A stretch of 51,565 nucleotides of DNA from positions 1 to 51,565 of the forward strand of contig LRSL01000047.1 of the NCBI GenBank assembly GCA_001563335.1, given 5' to 3'. The DNA is from Candidatus Thorarchaeota archaeon SMTZ1-45 (GTDB lineage: Archaea; Asgardarchaeota; Thorarchaeia; Thorarchaeales; Thorarchaeaceae). The position numbers and the translations under genes are program-made. Position 1 is the first letter of the stretch, and each line of letters begins with the position of its first letter. Positions 32,923 through 40,915 of this stretch are shown here, one piece after another. Below the pieces are notes generated by a model. That model was not told where the DNA came from, did not search any database, and was given only the letters and a program-made list of their open reading frames with translations.

Positions 32923-34809
32923 ATGAGTAAGAGTGATTGGACTCAAACATACAAGAAAAAGGTCGTTAATGCTTCAAAGGCAATCAAGAAGATTAAACGT
33001 GGTGCAAGAATCTTCTTGGGGACAGGTTGTGGAGTTCCATATCATCTTGTCCAGGAACTAGCAAAAAATGCTGATCAAATGGCGGACAATGAAATTGTTC
33101 ATCTTCTGACTCTTGGGGATACACCATCAGCTGATCCAATGTTTCAAAACCAATTTCGACATAACACGTTTTTCGTTAGTTCAAACATCCGAGAAGCAGT
33201 TTCCGAGGGGCGAGCAGATTACACTCCGATGATGCTCTCTGACATTCCGCAACTTTTCAGGCAAAAGAGAATGCCCCTTGATGTGGCAATGATTCAAATC
33301 AGTCCTCCGGATCGTAATGGATACAGCTCCTTAGGCATCTCTGTAGACATCACAAAATCTGCAGCTGAAAGTGCGGATGTTGTCATTGCACAGGTAAATG
33401 AGAAGATGCCAGTCACTCATGGTGACTCATTCATAGATGTTCGAGATATTGATTATTTAGTTCCCTATAATGAGCCATTGAGGGAATTTGAGGCTGCTGA
33501 GATCGATGATACAATCGACAAAATAGGTCGCTATGTAGCCAGAATTGTTGAGAATGAATCAACACTAGAGCTTGGAATAGGTGCGTTGCCTCAATCTGTG
33601 TGCAACAATCTATTGGAAACGGGAGTACAAGATCTTGGAATACACACAGAGATGTTTAGTGACAGTTTGATTCAACTCATTGAACAGGGTGTTGTCACAA
33701 ACAAGAAAAAGTCGATTCATCGAGGAAAGGTGATTGCAAGCTTTGCTATGGGTTCAGAGAAACTCTACACCTATATCGACGACAATCCAATGTTTCAGTT
33801 TCATGATACAGCATATGTGAATGACCCCTATGTCATCGGGCAGAACAAAAAGATGATAGCTATAAACTCAGCTCTAGAGGTAGATCTCACCGGACAGGTT
33901 TGCGCAGACTCTATTGGACACAGATTCTATAGTGGTATTGGAGGGCAGGTTGACTTTATTCGTGGTGCGAAGAGGTCTCAGGGGGGAAAAGCTGTAATCT
34001 GCATGCTCTCCACAGCAATGGATGGGGAAGTTTCGCGAATCGTGCCGCGCTTGAGTGAGGGCGCGGGAGTTGTTACCACCCGTGGAGATGTGGATGTTGT
34101 CATCACAGAGTTTGGTCTTGCAAATCTACATGGAAAGAGTATTCGAGAGCGTGTTCTGTCACTCATTGCCATTGCACATCCCAAATTCAGAAACGATTTA
34201 CTGGAGGCCGCTAAGAAGATGCATTATGTCTTCGAGGACCAGGTTCCATTCCTTGTTCAAGGGACATACTTCGCCTCAGAGTATGAGGTGCAAGAAAATT
34301 TCAAGACTGCAGAGGGGTCAATTGGAGTTCAGTTTAGGTTGATTAGACCAGATGATGCTGATAGAATCAAGGAGCTTTTCTATGACTTGAGTGAAGAGAG
34401 CATCTACTTCCGATTTCTCACCCCACTGAAAACATTGCGTCGACAGACATTGCAGGATTTCTATAATGTTGACCAAGCAATTGACATCAGCGTAGTGGCG
34501 GTTGTGAAGTCTGGTGAAGAGGGAGAAACTGAGAAGATTATTGGTGCTGGAAGATACCTCTTGAACAGGAGTACAAATGAGGCAGAGTTCGCTCTTCTTG
34601 TACAGGATGAATACCAAGGCATAGGAATCGGTACATTCCTGTTGAATCATCTCATGAGGATTGCCAAGAGTAAAGGAGTTGAGGCGTTCATTGCTTATGT
34701 ACATCCTCAAAATCAGCCAATGATTCGATTCATTCATAAAACCGGGAAGGTTGTTGAGAGCAAGCTTTCGATACAGGATGATGAGTATCTCTTTCGACTC
34801 AAACTGTGA
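32923..34809 (+). CDS. Acetyl-CoA hydrolase/CoA-transferase fused to a GNAT acetyltransferase
   Basis: A 628-residue fusion. Residues 1-460 are a CoA-transferase of the 4-hydroxybutyrate/acetyl-CoA hydrolase class, with GIGGQVDFIRGAKRSQGGKA and the conserved TEFGLANLHGKSIRERV. Residues 465-628 are a GNAT domain with the acetyl-CoA loop VQDEYQGIGIGTFLLNHL and FIAYVHPQNQPMIRF. The same fusion is known in some bacteria. The first part moves CoA between short acyl groups; the second probably acetylates a protein lysine. With acs and its acetylation-site lysine nearby, the GNAT part may regulate acetate activation. ATG 32923 is sound. Confidence 0.92.
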   Translation: MSKSDWTQTYKKKVVNASKAIKKIKRGARIFLGTGCGVPYHLVQELAKNADQMADNEIVHLLTLGDTPSADPMFQNQFRHNTFFVSSNIREAVSEGRADYTPMMLSDIPQLFRQKRMPLDVAMIQISPPDRNGYSSLGISVDITKSAAESADVVIAQVNEKMPVTHGDSFIDVRDIDYLVPYNEPLREFEAAEIDDTIDKIGRYVARIVENESTLELGIGALPQSVCNNLLETGVQDLGIHTEMFSDSLIQLIEQGVVTNKKKSIHRGKVIASFAMGSEKLYTYIDDNPMFQFHDTAYVNDPYVIGQNKKMIAINSALEVDLTGQVCADSIGHRFYSGIGGQVDFIRGAKRSQGGKAVICMLSTAMDGEVSRIVPRLSEGAGVVTTRGDVDVVITEFGLANLHGKSIRERVLSLIAIAHPKFRNDLLEAAKKMHYVFEDQVPFLVQGTYFASEYEVQENFKTAEGSIGVQFRLIRPDDADRIKELFYDLSEESIYFRFLTPLKTLRRQTLQDFYNVDQAIDISVVAVVKSGEEGETEKIIGAGRYLLNRSTNEAEFALLVQDEYQGIGIGTFLLNHLMRIAKSKGVEAFIAYVHPQNQPMIRFIHKTGKVVESKLSIQDDEYLFRLKL

Positions 34810-34874
34810 GTTTTGCACAGCTCACTAAACTCAAAGGCAGGCTTATAGAACTGTGTTTCTGAGTGTGTTGGAAT

Positions 34875-36083
34875 ATGGCCAATATCCTTCTCAAAACCGG
34901 GACTCTGATTGTTGGTGATGGTAGGACTCTGGATGATACAGCAGTCTTAATCAAGAGTGGTATAGTTTCTGAAGTTGGCCAGGATCTGAAAAGAGAATCT
35001 GAGATGGAGGTTCTTGATTATTCAGACCGAGTCGTAATGCCGGGGATTATTGATACTCATGTTCATGTGGGGTATGATGGTATCGCAGCAGATCCCGATG
35101 AGGTCAGACTGCTCACTGACGAATTCCTCTCAATTCGTGGGGGTGTTGTCGTTGAACGTCTTCTTAACCATGGGATCACTACTGCAGGGGATGCCGCTTC
35201 AAGAGGGAATATTTCTTTTGCAGTGAGAGAAGCAATCGAGAAGGGGATTGTAAATGGTCCAAGACTTCTAGTGTGTGGTCGAATGATATCAATCACTGGA
35301 GGCAGAGACCCAATGTCGGGATATAGTGAAGCTAATGGTGTTGATGACGTAAGACGTGCGGTCAGAGAAGAGATTGCACGTGGGATACACTTCATCAAAC
35401 TCGCATCCACTGGTGCAATATCTGCTATGCATACTGAGAGCATGAGCCCTCAATTCAATCTTGATGAATTACAAGCTGCCGCTGAGGAAACTCATAAGGT
35501 TGGAAAGATGGCACACGCTCATGCATATGGGGATGTTGGAATAAGGAATACAATTCTTTCTGGAGTAGATGTTCTTGTTCATGGACATCCCTTGAATAGA
35601 GAGAACATTGACCTGATGAAGGAACATGGGACTATGTATATGCCAACTATTGTGACCTACTACGAATCGCAGCTCCATCATGATGATGGTGACTTGCCTG
35701 AGTATATGGTTCGAAAAGAGAAAGAGATCTACCCACTCATAGAAGAAGGGGTCAAGAATGCTGTAACTGCTGGGTTGAAGATGGTCCTTGGGTCAGACTC
35801 AGGAATGCCATATACACCATTTGGACCTTCATCTATGGAGGAGATGGAGCTGATGGTGAGAATTGGTGGACTGCCTGAAATGGATGCCATTGTCGCAGGA
35901 ACTCTGAATGCTGCAAAGGCACTTAAGATCGAGTCACAGATAGGAACCATCGAGCCTGGCAAATCTGCGGATTTGCTGGTTCTTGCTCCAGGAAAGAATC
36001 CATTGAAGGACATTAGACTCCTTCAGAGTCCTGAATCTATTGAACGAGTGATTCTCAAAGGGAAAACTGTAATCGAACATTAG
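34875..36083 (+). CDS. Metal-dependent amidohydrolase (imidazolonepropionase/prolidase-like)
   Basis: About 402 residues. The metal-site residues of the amidohydrolase fold are seen in order: HxH in IDTHVHVG, a candidate carbamylated Lys in FIKLASTG, His in MAHAHAYGD and VLVHGHPL, and Asp in VLGSDSGMPY. The C-terminal beta domain with GTIEPGKSADLLVLA is typical. Relatives cleave cyclic amides or dipeptides; the substrate is not known. ATG 34875 (MANILLKTG) is the natural start, although the frame opens at GTG 34863. It overlaps the convergent nucleotidyltransferase gene by 4 bases. Confidence 0.9.
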   Translation: MANILLKTGTLIVGDGRTLDDTAVLIKSGIVSEVGQDLKRESEMEVLDYSDRVVMPGIIDTHVHVGYDGIAADPDEVRLLTDEFLSIRGGVVVERLLNHGITTAGDAASRGNISFAVREAIEKGIVNGPRLLVCGRMISITGGRDPMSGYSEANGVDDVRRAVREEIARGIHFIKLASTGAISAMHTESMSPQFNLDELQAAAEETHKVGKMAHAHAYGDVGIRNTILSGVDVLVHGHPLNRENIDLMKEHGTMYMPTIVTYYESQLHHDDGDLPEYMVRKEKEIYPLIEEGVKNAVTAGLKMVLGSDSGMPYTPFGPSSMEEMELMVRIGGLPEMDAIVAGTLNAAKALKIESQIGTIEPGKSADLLVLAPGKNPLKDIRLLQSPESIERVILKGKTVIEH

Positions 36084-36901
36084 ATGTAAGTGTGACGAAT
36101 CTGGGCAGGGCGTCCATTAACATGGATTGTTTCAAGAAATGTTGACATAGAGTCATTCGGAAAGTCGTATCCCTGGTCAAGAATTTCCTGCTTTAGAGTT
36201 TTAAATACCTCAAGTATAGTTTCGAATCTTGGATCATCTAGAGCATTACAGAATAGCTTGTAGTTTTCATCAGACATGTCCATTTGCTTCACATGAGGAG
36301 TCCACCACTTTAGAGGCGGAGTCCATGATTTCTGTATTGTAAACCACAGATTAACTGCTGCTACAACTGCGCGGAAGACATTCAATCTTGAGTCATATTT
36401 GAAGCCCCGTCGTTGATTGATATCTGCGTAGCCAAGAGCACCAAGGAGTGTGCAGTACTTATTCTTGAGACGGTCAAGATGCTCCTCTTCTGGATATCTA
36501 GCAAGTTTTTTCCTCCATTCCTCAAGTTTTCCAGTTGGGTCGTGTATAACGACTCCTTCAACATATGGAGAGTGGTCCATGTCCAAGGGAGAGTCTATCT
36601 GCTGTCTGAACCATGCATCAGATATTGGGGAGAAGTCAATTACAAGTTTTCGAGGGGCAACGGATTCATCAAATTCTAACCAAAGTGTATCTTTCAATTC
36701 AAGACTATCATAGTACTCTTCGGTGACATAGATCAGAGCATCCCAATCAGTGGTCGGCGCACCAAATCCAGTGGCTCGACTCCCCCATATCATCACTCCA
36801 AGCACATGCGGTTCTTTTACAAGTTCTTCAAGACGTTCTCGGACCATATCGTCATCTATCTCTTCAATGCTTTTAACAACAGAAATCTGATTCTCACTCA
36901 C
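36080..36901 (-). CDS. Nucleotidyltransferase-domain protein
   Basis: About 273 residues. The polymerase-beta-type nucleotidyltransferase motif is VMIWGSRATGFGAPTTDWDALIYV, with Gly-Ser and the Asp-x-Asp metal ligands. A third acidic residue lies in KLVIDFSPI. The C-terminal half is helical (RGFKYDSRLNVFRAVVAAVNLW), resembling DUF4037/aminoglycoside-type transferases. The target could be an antibiotic, tRNA or protein. The frame is open to 36982, but those residues look random; GTG 36901 with AGGCGA upstream is preferred, leaving room for the structured RNA candidate upstream. Confidence 0.8.
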   Translation of the reverse strand: MSENQISVVKSIEEIDDDMVRERLEELVKEPHVLGVMIWGSRATGFGAPTTDWDALIYVTEEYYDSLELKDTLWLEFDESVAPRKLVIDFSPISDAWFRQQIDSPLDMDHSPYVEGVVIHDPTGKLEEWRKKLARYPEEEHLDRLKNKYCTLLGALGYADINQRRGFKYDSRLNVFRAVVAAVNLWFTIQKSWTPPLKWWTPHVKQMDMSDENYKLFCNALDDPRFETILEVFKTLKQEILDQGYDFPNDSMSTFLETIHVNGRPAQIRHTYI

Positions 36902-36973
36902 TAGATATCGCCTGTCAGGGTTGCAGCAGCCAGCTGCATTAAAGCATAATTGTTTACGCGAGAAAGAGTGAAG

Positions 36974-37036
36974 GCGCCACACCGCCGGGAAGCGGAAACG
37001 ACAGACACTAGAATTTGTGATTAGGGACCGTGGCGC
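36974..37036 (+). ncRNA. Candidate small structured RNA (GC-rich, closed by a 7-bp stem)
   Basis: In an AT-rich intergenic region these 63 bases are GC-rich and closed by a perfect 7-bp stem, GCGCCAC (36974-36980) with GTGGCGC (37030-37036). Inside is the hairpin CCGC/GCGG (36982-36995) with a 6-base loop. Just after it CTCAA/TTGAG (37036-37050) forms another hairpin. A TATA-like TTAAAG lies 30-35 bases upstream. It does not fit a canonical tRNA. It could also act as a structured 5' region of a longer transcript. Confidence 0.35.
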
Positions 37037-37118
37037 TCAACGCATTTGAGTCCAGCTCAGGTCTGATAAGCACCTAGAATTTTGACGAGGTTAAATTGTA
37101 AATATCTAACAAGATACT

Positions 37119-37310
37119 ATGACAGATACTAAGATATTGTCCTTTGTGAAACAGTTCACAAAGGAGCAGCTTCGAGCCATTGATTCAGTCCTTCGTATCC
37201 TTGACCCAGATGAGTATCGAGACTATCATGATCAGTTCGGAATATGCAATGCTCCAGACCGCATTGAGCTGTTGAGAAGTGAGATTCGTGCGGCTCTTAG
37301 GAAATCTTAA
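37119..37310 (+). CDS. Small hypothetical protein (63 residues)
   Basis: A 63-residue acidic and basic mixed protein, probably three short helices (ILSFVKQFTKEQLRAIDSV, then DPDEYRDYHDQF, then RIELLRSEIRAALRK). A TATA-like TTAAAT at about 37091 lies near 28 bases before the ATG, predicting a leaderless transcript. No family is recognised. Confidence 0.55.
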   Translation: MTDTKILSFVKQFTKEQLRAIDSVLRILDPDEYRDYHDQFGICNAPDRIELLRSEIRAALRKS

Positions 37311-37361
37311 CGACTTCTTCTACGATGACAAGACTGGTCTAAATGTCAGCCTGAACTTGGT

Positions 37362-37613
37362 TTAAGCCAAGACAAAAGCCGGTGGAAACAGAATGAAATA
37401 CTCGACGACAATAGAAAGGACAATCCCACCTAAGATGAGCCCCTTCCCTCTTTTTGGATTGACATCAGTAAACCAGAGTATTGCACCAATGAGTACTACA
37501 ATGACCCCCGAAATCTGACCGATGAAAATTAGAAAGTCCCAGATCTCAGCGAGATATGCACCTATCATCTGTGCAAAGTTTTGAAGTGGAGTCTGCAATA
37601 GTAGATGATCCAT
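37362..37613 (-). CDS. Small membrane protein (83 residues)
   Basis: An 83-residue protein with two or three hydrophobic stretches (around IWDFLIFIGQISGVIVVLIG, then LILGGIVLSIVVEYFILF) split by the basic loop DVNPKRGKG. The layout is faintly like VirB2/TrbC-type pilin-like subunits or generic two-helix proteins, but nothing decides it. The upstream neighbour on the same strand is another membrane protein 41 bases away, so they may form an operon. Confidence 0.65.
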   Translation of the reverse strand: MDHLLLQTPLQNFAQMIGAYLAEIWDFLIFIGQISGVIVVLIGAILWFTDVNPKRGKGLILGGIVLSIVVEYFILFPPAFVLA

Positions 37614-37654
37614 TCTCTCAACTCAGCACAGAGTTCTCATGTTTAGATTTAAGG

Positions 37655-38113
37655 TCATAGAGATACTTCGCTTGAGAAAACTAATACTCCATAGAACTTA
37701 CGTGCATTAGTAGTTAGCAACGCCAAGATTTCAGCTATCGCAAAGAGTTCAATGAGAGAAAACAAGATAGCAGAGTATGGTGGGTAGAAGATAAGCATCA
37801 AAATCGTAGTTGGAGCTAATAAAAGAATAACCATACTTGCTGCAATTCCATATCGCCAACCATTCAGACTCCTCCCCCATACCCATTTCACAGTTAGTAT
37901 GTCTAATGTTCCTATGACAAAGAAGATTGAAGGTGGTGCAATAGCCATAACATCAAGTCCCGGCACATACGGACGATTGGTAAAATAAACAAAAATCATC
38001 CAGTTGAAGATAATAAGGAGCATACCTCTGATAGCTTGGAGTAAAACACCTAATATGACTCCATCTGATCTTGCATGACGATTCCGAAACACTTTTTCAG
38101 AGAAATCCCTCAA
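37655..38113 (-). CDS. Membrane protein with about four helices
   Basis: A 152-residue protein with four hydrophobic segments and a basic N-terminus (SEKVFRNRHARSD). No catalytic motif or family is recognised. It lies directly upstream of the 83-residue membrane protein on the same strand, which suggests co-expression. Confidence 0.65.
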   Translation of the reverse strand: MRDFSEKVFRNRHARSDGVILGVLLQAIRGMLLIIFNWMIFVYFTNRPYVPGLDVMAIAPPSIFFVIGTLDILTVKWVWGRSLNGWRYGIAASMVILLLAPTTILMLIFYPPYSAILFSLIELFAIAEILALLTTNARKFYGVLVFSSEVSL

Positions 38114-38185
38114 TCTCTTTTCACTGTCATTAGTATGAGGTTTAGATTTTCTAAATTCCGGTCAAGAATTAAAATAGATGAGTAA

Positions 38186-38292
38186 TGGTGGGCCCGGCGT
38201 GAGTTCCAGCGAAGGTGCAGACACCAAAGCATTTGAACACGCGACCCCCGCCTTATCAGAGCGGTGCTATAACCAGTCTAAGCCACGGGCCC
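38186..38292 (-). tRNA. tRNA-Ile (anticodon GAT) with about 29-nt intron in the T arm
   Basis: On the minus strand: acceptor GGGCCCG/CGGGCCC, D arm GCTTAGACTGGTTATAGC, anticodon arm CCGCT-CTGATAA-GGCGG giving GAT, variable GGGTC, T stem GCGTG/CACGC, discriminator A and CCA. About 29 extra bases (38202-38230) sit between the T-loop start TTCAAAT and the 3' T stem. Removing them yields a normal 75-base tRNA. The insert has a hairpin GGTG-TCTG-CACC. This is a non-canonical intron near position 59/60. A TATA-like TTTTTATCC lies 31-39 bases upstream. Confidence 0.92.
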
Positions 38293-38413
38293 ATGAGCAA
38301 GAGTTGCTGGTGTGGTCCGGATAAAAAGATTATGACTGTGCTAGTTTCAGAATTGCTCTACAATATCTCAAGGTTCAGAAAGTGTTTAGTGTCAGTTTTA
38401 TTGGACAACTTAC

Positions 38414-38497
38414 ATGAAAAAGCTAGTCATTACTGGTTTTCTGGTCATTCTTGTTATTATTGTTGGATTATTATTCCTGTTAGGAAGTGTCAACTAG
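38414..38497 (+). CDS. Possible 27-residue single-helix membrane peptide
   Basis: ATG 38414 opens 27 codons (MKKLVITGFLVILVIIVGLL, then FLLGSVN), a classic one-helix membrane peptide with a basic start. There is no strong ribosome-binding site; a TTTTATT lies only 12-18 bases upstream, too close for a normal TATA box. The composition is far from random, but the call is tentative. The rest of 38293-38584 shows no gene. Confidence 0.35.
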   Translation: MKKLVITGFLVILVIIVGLLFLLGSVN

Positions 38498-38584
38498 GAA
38501 ATCGATGATACTTTTAATGGTAAGGGGAATACAATTCATCTTTGGAGAATTTTACCATACATTTAGTGAAAATGGGAAGCGTCC

Positions 38585-39478
38585 TCACAATACTTCAGGA
38601 ATAATTTTCCTGATGAAATCCAGAGATTCTCTCGCTTCATCCATAGATAGTTCAAAGATGATTGGACCATCAAAGTTGTCTTTAACTAACTCTCGTAGAA
38701 ATTCACGTAACAATTTCTCGCCCATTATTCCTCGACCAAGAGGCACATGATCCTCATGAACAACTGTAACATCATCAGCTCTAGCAGCATCCTGTAGATG
38801 AATCTCTATGATTCGATCTTTGTGTGTTGCATAGAAGTCCATGACTGGCTCAGTGCCACTCATCTGTGCCAACAGGTGTGCAGTATCGAAACAGATGCTA
38901 GTGTCTAAATCGTCAACTACCTCTCGCAGGATATGATAGGGAAAATCCACATTCTCAATAGCCAATTCGCGGGGGTTGATTTCTGTTCTACTGACTATAT
39001 CTTCAACGCTTGCAGCTGCAAATCCAGCTAATAGTTGCCGAATCAAACGAATCAGATTTGAGTCATAATTTTGGTTTGAGAAGTAAGCAGCCATATCACC
39101 TGATGTATGTAATACATAAGCTTCTGGCTCAAGAGGTTTAGCAAGTTCAATTGATTCAATGATACTGTCAACACTACCTTTTCTCACATGTTCGTTGAAA
39201 GAAGCCAGTTCTAAGGACCAAAAAGGGAGATGTACAGTGTAGGAATGACCTAGTTCATCTTTTAGGTCTATCAGTTGATTGATTGATTCCGGTGTGATTG
39301 AGCCTGGAACTATGTATTTCGCATCCATTGTGATTTCTATAACTGAGTAGGAATCCAACATAGCCTCTCTTACAGTGTCGGGAACATTAAGACGCGAGAA
39401 GTCAGGAACACCATCGACCACTACTTTTTGAGCCACTTCAAGAAATTCTAGAGCTGTTGTACCAAACCTTAGAGACAT
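38585..39478 (-). CDS. AP-endonuclease-2-type TIM-barrel protein, possibly CbiR-like
   Basis: A 297-residue xylose-isomerase-like barrel. Metal-binding residues appear in SYTVHLPFWSLELAS, AIENVDFPYHI, CFDTAHLLAQMSG, IIEIHLQDA and IIFELSMDEA. The blocks YTVHLPF and LAKPLEPEAYVLH recall CbiR, the phosphodiesterase that removes the lower ligand of cobamides for salvage. Sugar isomerase or endonuclease relatives are the alternatives. No other cobamide gene lies nearby, so the CbiR assignment is only moderate. Confidence 0.72.
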   Translation of the reverse strand: MSLRFGTTALEFLEVAQKVVVDGVPDFSRLNVPDTVREAMLDSYSVIEITMDAKYIVPGSITPESINQLIDLKDELGHSYTVHLPFWSLELASFNEHVRKGSVDSIIESIELAKPLEPEAYVLHTSGDMAAYFSNQNYDSNLIRLIRQLLAGFAAASVEDIVSRTEINPRELAIENVDFPYHILREVVDDLDTSICFDTAHLLAQMSGTEPVMDFYATHKDRIIEIHLQDAARADDVTVVHEDHVPLGRGIMGEKLLREFLRELVKDNFDGPIIFELSMDEARESLDFIRKIIPEVL

Positions 39479-39584
39479 AAATTAGGCATCTCCATTCTGT
39501 TCTCATAGAAACCCTCCCGATAAACTGTGTCATGCTATGAAAGACATATACGTTGGTTAATCATCCATGAGGTAGGTGACACTA

Positions 39585-40262
39585 TTGGCAATTACGATCC
39601 GATACTTGGCACACGCAAGTTTCCAAATCAAGACTGAAGACCAGAATATCTACATAGACCCTTCCACGAAAAACACAGGTCTGAAGAAGGATGCTTTTGA
39701 GCCAGCTGACCTGATATTGGTCACACATGGACATCAGGACCACTTTGACAAGGACTTAATCAAGAAAATTCGCAAAATGGGAAGTCCTGTTATTGCTCCT
39801 CTGAACCTCAAAAAGGAGATCAAGGGAGGGATAGTATGGGATTTGAGCCCAGGTCAGTTCATGAAGATGATAACAAGCGATGGAACAATCTGGGCTACAG
39901 AGGCATATAATGTGAAGAGATTCCGACCAAATGGAGAACCATTCCATCCCAAAGGATTTGGTGTGGGATTTCTCCTCAAGATTGGTGAGAAGAGAATCTA
40001 TCATGCAGGGGACACTGATTTGATTCCAGAAATGGAGAAACTTGTAGATGTTGGGGTTGACGTAGCGCTACTCCCAAGCGGAGATACATACACCATGGAT
40101 ATCAATGAGGCGGCAGAGGCGGTATTGACCATCAAACCAAAGATTGCAATCCCGATGCATCTGAAAGGTGCAGACCCGATAGCCTTCAAAGAGAAAGTAG
40201 AATCCCAATCGGATACTAAAGTTGTCATTCTTAGCGAAGGAGAAGAATATACACTGGAATAG
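39585..40262 (+). CDS. UPF0173 metal-dependent hydrolase (metallo-beta-lactamase fold)
   Basis: About 225 residues. It has the metallo-beta-lactamase fold of the UPF0173 family, with YLAHASFQI at the start, metal-binding THGHQDHFDKDL, YHAGDTDLIPEM, and the terminal PMHLKG. The physiological substrate is unknown for the family. TTG 39585 is preferred, as it follows GAGGTAGGTG at good spacing; GTG 39576 overlaps that site. It is convergent with the cyclophilin gene. Confidence 0.9.
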   Translation: MAITIRYLAHASFQIKTEDQNIYIDPSTKNTGLKKDAFEPADLILVTHGHQDHFDKDLIKKIRKMGSPVIAPLNLKKEIKGGIVWDLSPGQFMKMITSDGTIWATEAYNVKRFRPNGEPFHPKGFGVGFLLKIGEKRIYHAGDTDLIPEMEKLVDVGVDVALLPSGDTYTMDINEAAEAVLTIKPKIAIPMHLKGADPIAFKEKVESQSDTKVVILSEGEEYTLE

Positions 40263-40267
40263 AAATG

Positions 40268-40296
40268 AAAAAATGAGCAGGTAGCTGAGCTACCTG
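40268..40296 (-). terminator. Hairpin terminator downstream of the cyclophilin gene
   Basis: The 19-base inverted repeat CAGGTAGCTGAGCTACCTG (40278-40296) is followed on the minus strand by CTCATTTTTT. It lies between two convergent genes and can serve the cyclophilin transcript, and perhaps both. Confidence 0.7.
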
Positions 40297-40318
40297 TTCC
40301 TTCCAAACTTGTTCTGAT

Positions 40319-40795
40319 TTACATTTTTTGAAGTATATGAGATTCTATGGTCGGGTCCATTTCAAGAACTTCGACCTTAATCATTTTGTCACCCTGACGA
40401 ATACTCTTGACAACGTCTAATCCTTCAATGGTCTTTCCAAAGACGGTATGTTTCCCATCAAGGTGTTTGGTTTGTTCTCTGGTTAATACAATGAAAAATT
40501 GACTACCTCCAGTATTTCTTCCAGAGTGCGCCATCGAGAAGGAGCCAGGTTCATGTCTTTGTCTTGGACCATCGGTTTCACATGGTATGCGATATCCAGG
40601 ACCACCAGTCCCATTGCCTATAGGACAGCCACCTTGAATGACAAACTCAGGTATGACTCTGTGAAAAGTCAGTCCATCGTAGTATCCGCTCTGTGCTAGA
40701 GTCACGAAGTTCTTGACCGTGTTTATCGCGTCATCACTCCATAGTTCTCCAATGATGTCGCCACGGTTTGTCTGTATCTTGATTTTTGTTGGCAA
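40319..40795 (-). CDS. Cyclophilin-type peptidyl-prolyl cis-trans isomerase
   Basis: A 158-residue single-domain cyclophilin. It keeps the catalytic FHRVIPEFVIQGG (Arg and Phe), the GSFSMAHSGRNTGGSQFFI block with Gln and Phe, and LDGKHTVFGKTIEG. It has no signal peptide, so it acts in the cytoplasm, helping protein folding. Most archaea use other PPIase types as well; cyclophilins are patchy among them. Confidence 0.95.
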   Translation of the reverse strand: MPTKIKIQTNRGDIIGELWSDDAINTVKNFVTLAQSGYYDGLTFHRVIPEFVIQGGCPIGNGTGGPGYRIPCETDGPRQRHEPGSFSMAHSGRNTGGSQFFIVLTREQTKHLDGKHTVFGKTIEGLDVVKSIRQGDKMIKVEVLEMDPTIESHILQKM

Positions 40796-40915
40796 AATTC
40801 AGTCGCCTCTGTATTTCGCTCGTTCTTACCTTCTTAGCAGTTCCGGAAGATGCGATATTCATTATAGTGAGGCCTATCTGCTTATTAGCGATTCTTGAGC
40901 TTCTTGGATGAGCAA

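Noticed and set aside
34318..34818. 166-residue frame antisense to the GNAT domain
   Set aside because: The sense frame has clear GNAT motifs and the antisense composition is not protein-like.
36902..36982. N-terminal extension of the nucleotidyltransferase
   Set aside because: The extra residues are Cys/Arg-rich and not family-like, and they overlap the GC-rich structured element; GTG 36901 is a better start.
36974..37036. Canonical tRNA in the structured element
   Set aside because: The 7-bp closing stem fits an acceptor, but there is no T arm, no anticodon arm and no CCA or discriminator context on either strand.
37060..37085. Hammerhead-type ribozyme core (CTGATAAG and GAAAC nearby)
   Set aside because: The core is not CTGATGA, the order of elements is wrong and the flanking stems are missing.
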